Positions 13,201 to 22,900 of a stretch of 47,863 bases of DNA are shown here, in pieces. The DNA is taken from positions 90,063-137,925 of the forward strand of contig AVPN01000024.1 in NCBI GenBank assembly GCA_000695325.1, read 5' to 3'. The translations under genes and the position numbers were made by a program. How positions within the stretch are numbered: the stretch's first letter is position 1; the number at the start of each line of letters is the position of its first letter. Under the pieces are notes generated by a model, which worked only from the letters and a program-made list of their open reading frames with translations, was not told where the DNA came from and did no database searches. Source of the stretch: Pleurobrachia bachei. Taxonomy: Eukaryota > Ctenophora > Tentaculata > Cydippida > Pleurobrachiidae.

Positions 13201-14035
13201 ATGTCCAAAATGATATCAAAATAACACGCTTGCCCAAGTGTGATCTACTCATCCGAACCTAGCTGACGTAATTACACATTCCATTCATTTCATCACAACA
13301 TATATCGTCCCATTTTAGGACATGAGTCATTTATAAATTGAGACATTGCAGCTCTAAGTGATTTAATCGAATACACTATGAAACTCCCCGAACTACAAAT
13401 CAACTTACCCCCACCCTCCCCCTAGAACTTGAGTCTGATCACGGCAGCCCATGTTCCTCTATCTCTCCTCTCTTTCAAAACCCACCTAAAGCCCTAATTG
13501 ACCCCCTCCCTTCCTCCCTCAGGCCGAGCGAAAGCTCCAGCAGGACGACCTTGAGGACAGGTTGGAGGATCTGGAACAGCAGAACGAGGAACAGCAGGCC
13601 CAGGTTGATGATCTCGAGTCCAAATACGATGAGGTACGTGGGGATTTAGGGAGGTTCACCAACTGTTTAAAAATCATGACCGAATCGGTTCGGTCATGAC
13701 CTTTTTAACAGTTGTTTACTTGACACTCTCACTGTTCTCGATCATTCTGAGATCTTTCCTCAAAAAGGATGGTGTCTACTAGCGTGTATGGCACCACTTG
13801 TATCATGCAGTGCAATTGAAAACAAATTGTAGGTTCCTTGATCTTTCTCTCCTAAAACTCCGTCCTAAATTCTCTATCTCTCTCTCTATTTCTTCCCTAT
13901 CTCTCTCCCTAACCGGCGTGTACAAGACCCTGTCTCTCAAAGAGGGGATGCCTCTGTGGTCGTCGCGTTGGTGTCACATTACACAAACATGAGTGTCTGT
14001 GTGTTAGAGAGTGCTTTCTCTTTCCCACTCTTCTA

Positions 14036-14091
<56 letters not shown>

Positions 14092-17000
14092 CTCACCGGT
14101 GTAACTTGACCGGTTTCACTTGTTACATCCGTCACTCTGTCATTTCTCTCCCCCTCTAACTCCCTGTTACTCCCTATCTATCTCTCTGACTATCTCCCTA
14201 TCTATCTCTCTCTATCTCCCTCCTCTAACTAACCATGTTACTCTTTCCCCTCGCACACAATCTCCTCCCGTGATCACTTCATTTAGAAACACGTTTACCA
14301 GCCACGTCGCATCTTCTCTCCCTTTAACTAAACTCATCTCCCTCTCTACCAGGCTTGCCGAAAGATCAAGATGCTTGAGGATGACCTCGCCAAGGCCGAG
14401 GAGAAGAGCGAGAGCTTCGAGACGTAAGTTAGAAAACCTTGTTATTTCGGCGTCCGAAACATAGTCTAGCTAGGCAAAGAAAACCCCTGGCAGTAAGTAT
14501 AAGCTGGGTTTCTTTATTTCTTGATTTCTAAACCCTTTCTTCTCTTCCAGCACGGCCAAGGATCTTGCCATTGAACACCAACCTGAAGAAAATGGAAGCT
14601 GCCGAGGGAATGGTACGTTTTATCTATCGTCTCTCTATCGTTTTATCTTTTCTCCGTCGTTCTATCTTTTCTCCATCTTTCCATGCTCCACTCCTGTCAC
14701 CCTCCCTCTCTGGCTGGCATGTTACCAGGGTGTATGTGTGTGTGTGCTCGAGCATTTGTTGCAGATCCCAGGGTGGCATTTTAACCACGTTACACTCTCC
14801 CTCCCCTCTCTCCCTCCCTCTATATCCCTCTCTCTCCCTCTCTGTCTATATCCCTCCCTCTCTCTCGCCGTATGACCGTTACAACTCCGGAGAGCGAGGG
14901 GGACCGTTAACCCGATCACCCATGGAGATAGAGAGAGGGGTTGTGTAATCCCATTCCCAACTCCCTGCTCCAGGGTCGTTACCATGGTAACGAGATGTGC
15001 TGTGTGCAGCGCTACTACTCTGCAACACAAAGTTACACGCCGTTGCCATGGTACCACTTCCTGATCACTCCCTAACTCCGTAACTTCGATAGACATACAC
15101 ACACAATACGCTTCCTTATTTCTATGTACATCCATCTGGCTCAATACGACATTTTCCAATCCTTACATCGTTACTTTTCCTAATCCTGAGCCTTCCCCTC
15201 TATAATTCTCAACTCCATTCCCAATTGTGGTAACACCTCTAACCTTCCCTCCCTCCCCCGTACAGCAAGCCGAGCGAGAAGACAAGCTGGAGTCAGGTAT
15301 CAGGGATCTTGAGGCTGCCAAGGCTGACCTCTCCATCCGAGCAGAGAACGCCGAGCGACAGATCCAAGTGTTGGAGGAGAACATCCTCAAGCTGGAGAGT
15401 AAGTACAAACCTCCCCTTCCCACCACGTGATCTTATGTCCATATTTGGGGTGTGATATACCCAAATATGGAGTGTGTGTATTACCCCCTGCCCCCGCGTG
15501 ATGATTACGTGTGTGTTATAGTGGGTGAAAGCTGTCAGAGGTTTTCCGTGAACTTTACAGAACTTTACATATTGGTTATACGGAAAACCCTGAGTGTGTG
15601 TAAGAAGAAAGCCGCCCCATATTGCCCCCATTTCCCCTTCCCATTGTTTGATGTTTGATAGCATACCCCCTTCTTTCCGTCCGAATGTGTGTGTCTGCTG
15701 GACCTGCGTTTGTGTGAGATGGAGGGAAATGAAAGCATGAGTGTTACACAGCTGAGAAATAGCAGCATTTCATCGTTCTTAGATTCCCAAAAATTTCTTG
15801 TAAAAAAGGCCAGACCCCCTGCCCTGATTACTTCTCTCTACATCCTTCTTGTGTTAGTTTCCTACTCTCCTGATATGTATTCAGATTTAAAAGCCCAGCA
15901 AAGGGTCCTAACCCGCAAACAAATTGTCAAAATTCTGGGAGAGATGGAGGAAACGAGAGAACTAGAGATTCTGTCTATGGAGCGATACGGAGCCTCACTC
16001 CTTGCTGAGGAACAACAATTCAAAAAAGTCATGGATACATTCAATGCCGCAAAGACCTATCGGGTGAAGAAAGGCGGCGCATTCCGACACATCCGGTCCT
16101 AGTAAGAGCCCATCATCGTGGAGTATTTGAAGTCTATCTCTATCGCCTGGCTATAAAAACTGGTTTTGATTATGTGGTCCCGTGCAAACTCTCTGTATGT
16201 TCCAAGATGATCTCTAGTTCTCCCAGTCTCCTGCCCCGCTAAGAGTGCTGTACAGAGCATTATTTGGAGAGAGAGGGAAAGAGTGAGTGAGAGTTCGGCC
16301 ACAACTAAAAATGTAAATATGTTTCTTGTGAGGGTTTCCACACAAAAATCAGCAGACCCCCTCTCTTAGTTAAACACTCGTTGTCGCGTATATTTACATG
16401 TCTGAGCACCAGCATCCCTTAGTCTTTACCTATCCCCATCTCCCCCTACCCCACAGATTTGAAAAGCAAAAAAACACTCCTCACTCGAGCCGAAATCTCT
16501 GAAATTCTGGGCAACATCGAGCACGCGAGAGATCTAGAAATGCAGCTAAATGAGAAATATATGCGGTCTCAAATGGCTACCAGACCAGAGAACATGAAAC
16601 ATTTTACTCCCACAATTCTTGGGGAACACGAGGACCAGAGAGAACTAGAGATCCTGACTCTGGAACAGTACCAAGCCTCAATGGCAGCAATCAAGTCTCA
16701 TCAGCAAAAAGTTGAGGAGACACTTAGCGCGACCAAAGCCTACAAAACAAAGAGAGGGCCATTCCGTGCTGTACGGAATTAAAGACACTATAAAGACACA
16801 GAGATATGATGCCGTAAGCCTTACCGTCGTTTTTGAAGAAGAAGTCTACCAATATCGAGTACCTGTTCTCATAGAACCTGGCCCGGGGATGGAATCTCTA
16901 GTTCTCTCTCGGTCCCTCATCCTCCCATCCTACCAAGTAGGCCCTTCCCCTCCCTCAATTGTGGAGAGGGAAGGGTGATCACTTGATTCTTCGTGAAAGT

Positions 17001-17271
17001 GAGGCGAGTGCTGACATGGAAAATTCCTAAAAATTGTATCCGTCGTGCACCGAGAATTACCAATCCAATTTGTTATGGATGAATCGTGAGTTGTGCAAAA
17101 TTAACCCCGCAAGTGTACTGTGTGTGTGTGAGTGTGTACTAAATACTGAGTATGCTGGTCATCTATTCGGGCTGGAGAATTACAATCCATCGTTACCTCA
17201 GAGCTTTGCTTAGAAATATAATTTGGCACAATTGTGCTTTCTCTCTCTATCTCTTTCTCTCTCTATATTTA

Positions 17272-17350
<79 letters not shown>

Positions 17351-19880
17351 CGTTACACTCTCCCTCTCCTCTCTCTCTCCCTCTATATTCCTCTCTCTCT
17401 CTCTCTCTCACTCCCTCCCTCTCTGTCTATATCCCTCCCTCCCTCTCGCCGTATGACCGTTACAACCCTGGAGAGCGAGGGGGACCGTTAACCCGATCAT
17501 CCATGGAGATAGAGAGAGGTTGTGTAATCCCATTCCCAACTCCCTGCTCCAGGGTCGTTACCATGGTAACGAGATGTGCTGTGTGCAGCGCTGCTACTGC
17601 TCTGCAACGTTACACGCCGTTGCCATGGTACCACTTCCTGATCACTCCCTAACTCCGTAACTTCTATACACACACAATACGCTTCCTTATTTCTATGTAC
17701 ATCTCTATCGCTCAACACTACATTTTCCTATCCTTACATCGTTACTTTCCCCTCGTCCTATCCATAATCCCGACCCTTTCCCCTCTATCATTCTCAACCC
17801 ACTTCCCGTGTTGCTACACCTCTAACATCTCTTCCTCCCCGAACAGCAAGCCGAGCGAGAAGACAAGCTGGAGTCAGGTATCAGGGATCTTGAGGCTGCC
17901 AAGGCTGACCTCTCCATCCGAGCAGAGAACGCCGAGCGACAGATCCAAGTGTTGGAGGAGAACATCCTCAAGCTGGAGAGTAAGTACAAACCTCCCCCTT
18001 CCCCCTCCCACGTGATAATATGCCCATATTTGGGGTGTGATATACCCAAATATGGAGTGTGTGTACCCCCTACCCCCGCGTGATGATCATGTGTGTGTTT
18101 AGTGGGTGAAAGCTGTCAGAGGTTTTCCGTGAACTTTACAGATCTGTACAGTATACGGAAAACCCTGAGTGCGTGTAAGAAGAAAGCCGCCCCATATTGC
18201 CCCATTTCCCCTTCCCATTGTTTGATGTTTGACAGCATACCCCCTTCTTTCCGTCCGAATATGTGTGTGTCTGCTGGGCCTGCGTTTGTATTTATTGAGC
18301 AGTGTGAGATAGAGGGAAATGAAAGCATGAGTGTTAGACAGCTGAGAAATAGCAGCATTTCATCGTTCTTAGATTCCCAAAATTTTCTCGTAAAAAAGGC
18401 CAGACCCCGTGATTACTTCTCTCTACGTTAGTTTCCCACTCTACTCATATGTATTCAGATTTAAAAGCCCAGCAAAGGGTCCTAACCCGCAAACAAATTG
18501 TCAAAATTCTGGGAGAGATGGAGGAAACGAGAGAACTAGAGATTCTGTCTATGGAGCGTTACGGAGCTTCACTACTCGCTGAGGAACAACAGTTCAAAAA
18601 AGTCATGGACACATTCAATGCCGCAAAGACATATCGGTTGAAGAAAGGTGGCGCATTCCGACACATCCGGTCCTAGTAAGAGCCCATCTGAGCTGCCCCG
18701 TGTATTTGAAGTCTATCTCTATCGCCTGGCTATAAAAACTGGTTTTGATTACGTGGCCCCGTGCAAACTCTGTATGTTCCAAGATGAAGATCTCTAGTTC
18801 TCCCAGTCTCCTGCCCCGCTAAGAGTGCTGTACAGAGCATTATTTGGAGAGAGGGAGATGGAGGGAGGGAGATAAAGAAAGGGAAAAAGAGAGAGAAAGA
18901 GAGAGGACCTCTTGTGAAATATTCGGCCACAAAAATGTAAATGTGTTTCTTGTGAGGGTTTCAATATAAAAATCAGCAGACCCCCTCTCTTAGTTACACA
19001 CTCGTTGTCGCGTACATATTTACATGTCTGAGCACCAGCACTCCCTCGTCTTTACCTATCCCCATCTTCCCCTACTCCACAGATTTGAAAAGCAAAAAAA
19101 CAATCCTTACTCGAGCCCAAATCACTGAAATTCTGGGCAACATCGAGCACGCGAGAGATCTAGAAATGCAGCTAAATGAGAAATATATGCGGTCTCAAAT
19201 GGCTACAAGACCTGAGAACATGAAACATTTCACTCCCACTATTCTGGGAGAACACGAGGACCAGAGAGAACTAGAGATCCTGACTCTGGAACAGTACCAA
19301 GCCTCAATGGCAGCAATCAAGTCTCATCAGCAAAAAGTTGAGGAGACCCTTAGCGCGACCAAGGCCTATAAAACAAAGAGAGGGCCATTCCGTGCTGTTC
19401 GGAATTAAAGACACTAAAAAGACACAGAGATTTGATGCCGTAAGCCTTACCGTCGTTTTTGAAGAAGAAGTCTACCAAGAGTACCTGTTCTCATAGAACC
19501 TGGCCCGGGGATGGAATCTCTAGTTCTCTCTCGGTCCCTCATCCTCCCATCCTACCAAGTAGGCCCTTCCCTCTCAATTGTGGAGAGAGGGAAGGGTGAT
19601 CACTTGATTCTTCGTGCAATAAGTGAGGCGAGTGCTGACATGGAAAATTCCTAAAAATTGTATCCGTCGACGTGGCTCTTAATGGTTAGGTTAAACAATA
19701 CCTACTTAGCACTCAACACGAAAATTAACCCCGCAAGTGTACTGTGTGTGTGTGTGAGTGTGTACTAAATACTGAGTATGATGGTCATCTATTCGGGCTG
19801 GAGAATTACAATCCATCGTTACCTCAGAGCTTTGCTTAGAAATATAATTTGGCACAATTGTGCTTTCTCTCTCTATCTCT

Positions 19881-19916
<36 letters not shown>

Positions 19917-22900
19917 CTATCTCTATCTCTCCATCATTCTCTTTCTCTATCCCTCCAAAATACGTACAAACAGTCCAAGTTCTAGTACTAGGTAGTTCGG
20001 AGAGGGCGGTCCGAATGATCCCCAAAATACTGCCCAAGAAAAAGCTATTTCCCTGCTGCCCTGTACTGTGAGAGCTGAGAGAGTGCACAATCTGTGAGTG
20101 AGATTAACGTGAACCAGTGAGGCATTTTATCGCATAAAACTTCACTCTTCCACCGAAAGTTTGAACCTATATTGTGAGCTAGTGTCTGCTGAAAGCTGTG
20201 AGATTATTGCGTTTGCCAAATTGCACTTTCATTTGCTGTTCGTGAGACAACCGCTTCGCATGTGAGATGACTGCTGTTACCGACTGAAAGTGCTGGAAGA
20301 ATGGTATGACACCCCCGCATGATGTGAGAGAGTGAAACCCCTCCTGCCGCTGAATCATGAATGTGAAAGTGGAAGTACTACCCCTGCTTCCCCTCCCTCC
20401 TGCTGAATGAGAGACAGTGAACTACCCCTGCTACTCACTGCTACCCTACTGCTGAATGTGCTACACAACCCCCGGCATGATCTGCTATTCCACACTGATA
20501 TCTAACTGCATGCCCTTTCTCTCTCTGTAGGGGATCTTGAGAAAGAAACCAACGATCACAGAGCCACTCGATCTGAGCTTGAAGAACTAAATGCTGAAAT
20601 TAATGATATATAGTATGGTCTACTAAGATGGAGACATTGCCAGGCCCCCCCTCTTGAGAGACATACACACAAAGTGTGTGCTGAATATGACGATTTGTGT
20701 CATCAAATGATTTGCTATTATCTGATACACTATATATCTCTATCTCTCTCTATATCTCAAATTATGGGAAACTATAGCATAAATAAATGGGGAACTGATT
20801 ATAAGAGCTATTTGGTGTTTTGATTTAAACGCACACCTTCGCATTTAGTAATGAATAATGATGATGATTAATGATTTTTGATGATTTTATGTGCTTATTG
20901 TGAAAATTCCTCTGTGTGTGTATGACATATAATGACACGAGAATTGTGACAAGATTTGTGCCCCAAACCATTGAACATGCTGCATCTGTACATATCCGAT
21001 CACCCCTTTTTACTTTTATCAAGAAAAACTGACTTTTTGTACCGAGTTTGAGAATTATTACAGGCTGAGTCTCACGTTTTTCAAGCAGCTGGATTTGAGG
21101 GTTTCCCAGCGCACACACGACTAGCAAATAGTGAGCGCGCGCGAATCCCTGATCAGTGCTGTAGGCCACCCCCTCCACACATTTTGATATGGATTGATGG
21201 CCTACAGCCCGACTTGGTGGAAGTGATCATGCGCGCCAAAAATAGAAAGCATTCACTGTCAGCACTCGCCTCTATTCTCATCCAATGGGATGAAGCGATA
21301 GCAGTCACGTGACCTTGACATTTCACGTGTTCCCCATCCTACAACACCTACCAAAATACTATCGAGTCGGTAGCAATCTCGACAACCTCTCCCTCCAGCG
21401 AGAGATGCCTTGAATTCTTAAAGCCCGCACACTCTCTGTATCTTGGGGTGCTGACAGAAAACTTCGTCAGATGTAATTGCAGGGGAAGCTAAGCTTAGAG
21501 CTCTGCCGCCCGAGAACCCTCCCAGTTTACTCAATATATATATGGGTTCACTCCCTCCCACACACAGAGTGTTCTAACCGCGTCCCATTTCCCCAGGTGA
21601 CGTTGAAAAGGAACAACAAGCACATGCGGCTACAAAGGATGAACTGGCTGCTGTGAATGCTGAAATTGACGATATCTAGATAATTGAATGAGAGAGAGAT
21701 ACGATAGAGAGGATTTGCTTCACGCCATACACAACGTCACACGCACCCATACGATATGCTAGAGAGGTAGTAGCCAGCCCAGGCATGGATTAAAAGCCAG
21801 GGATTTGTGCTCACCCTCTCAAGTGTGTGTATTTGTGTGTCGAGAGACAGTTTATATATATCGGCTCCCCACACTATATATATGCAGGTGTGTCTGTGCG
21901 TGTGATGTATGTGTGTGAATTTCGAGTTGTAGTAAACAAGCGGCGGGTCAATTATATATTCATCACCACATGACATGATATTACACATTCTTCTTTACAT
22001 CATCATCATCATCAATTCATCCTCACGACGGGAAAGTCTGGTCCACGTCTCTCTCAATTTCACACCAATTTTATAAAATCCCCACATACACTTCCTTGAT
22101 ATGAGTGTGTCTCTCTAGGAAAGGTGAGACTGAAAAATGCTTCCCTTTTTCACCTCATTCCTCCCTTTGGCACCCACTGCTGCACACTCATTGGCACACT
22201 CAACCCCTCAAAATTACCCCTCGTAGATATATTTGAAAACCTTCATGCACCCTCCCCCATTTGTATTTGTATTGGAAGAGAAAAACGAGAGAGACCGATG
22301 CCATACTGTTTAGGAGTTATAAAATGTGGCAAATTGCGTATGTTTTGACATGGCCAATTGTAAATACTGTTTATAATATAACAACACTTTATGTTTATGA
22401 CTGAAAAATATGAGTGAATGTAACGAAGAACTAAATGCTGAAATTAATGATATATAGTATGGTCTACTAAGATAGAGACACTGCCTGGCCCCCCCCCCTC
22501 TTGAGAGACATACACAAAGTGTGTGCTGAACGATGTGTGTCATCAAATGATTTGCTATTATCTGATACACTTTATATCTCTATCTCTCTTAAATGATAAC
22601 TCTCAAATTATGGGAAACTATAGCATAAACGAATGGGGAACTGATTTTAAGAGCTATTTGGTGTTTTGATTTAAACGCACACCTTCGCATTTAGTAATGA
22701 ATAATGATGATGATTAATGATTTTTGATGATTTTATGTGCTTATTGTGAAAATTCCTCTGTGTGTGTGTATGACATATAATGACACGAGAATTGTGACAA
22801 GATTTGTGCCCCAAACCATTGAACATGCTGCATCTGTACATATCCGATCACCCCTTTTTACTTTTATCAAGAAAAACTGACTTTTTGTACCGAGTTTGAG

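Larger units (their letters stand above)
14788..19880 (+). repeat. Tandem doublet 3 (exon 7, tails B and C)
   Basis: Unit 1 is about 14788-17275 and unit 2 about 17350-19880. Both begin with a CT-rich stretch containing cacgttacactctccctc and end at the same cacaattgtgctttctctct. The unit carries the X-box, exon 7, the CArG pair, tail B and tail C. A pure (CT)n run (17274-17346) separates the units, and a 34-base GA run (19882-19915) follows unit 2. Confidence 0.92.

Noticed and set aside
15885-16782. Troponin-I-like inhibitory peptide in the basic tropomyosin tails
   Set aside because: The resemblance is limited to a few basic and aromatic residues; too short to claim homology.
17152-17652. 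Long open frame rich in Ser-Leu repeats (similar ones near 14041, 27246 and 45975)
   Set aside because: These are translations of (CT)n/(GA)n microsatellites with no splice or codon support.
19882-19915. GA run within CT-rich DNA as a fifth complemented block
   Set aside because: It is only about 34 bases, and a complemented repeat cannot be told from an ordinary inverted or GA repeat.
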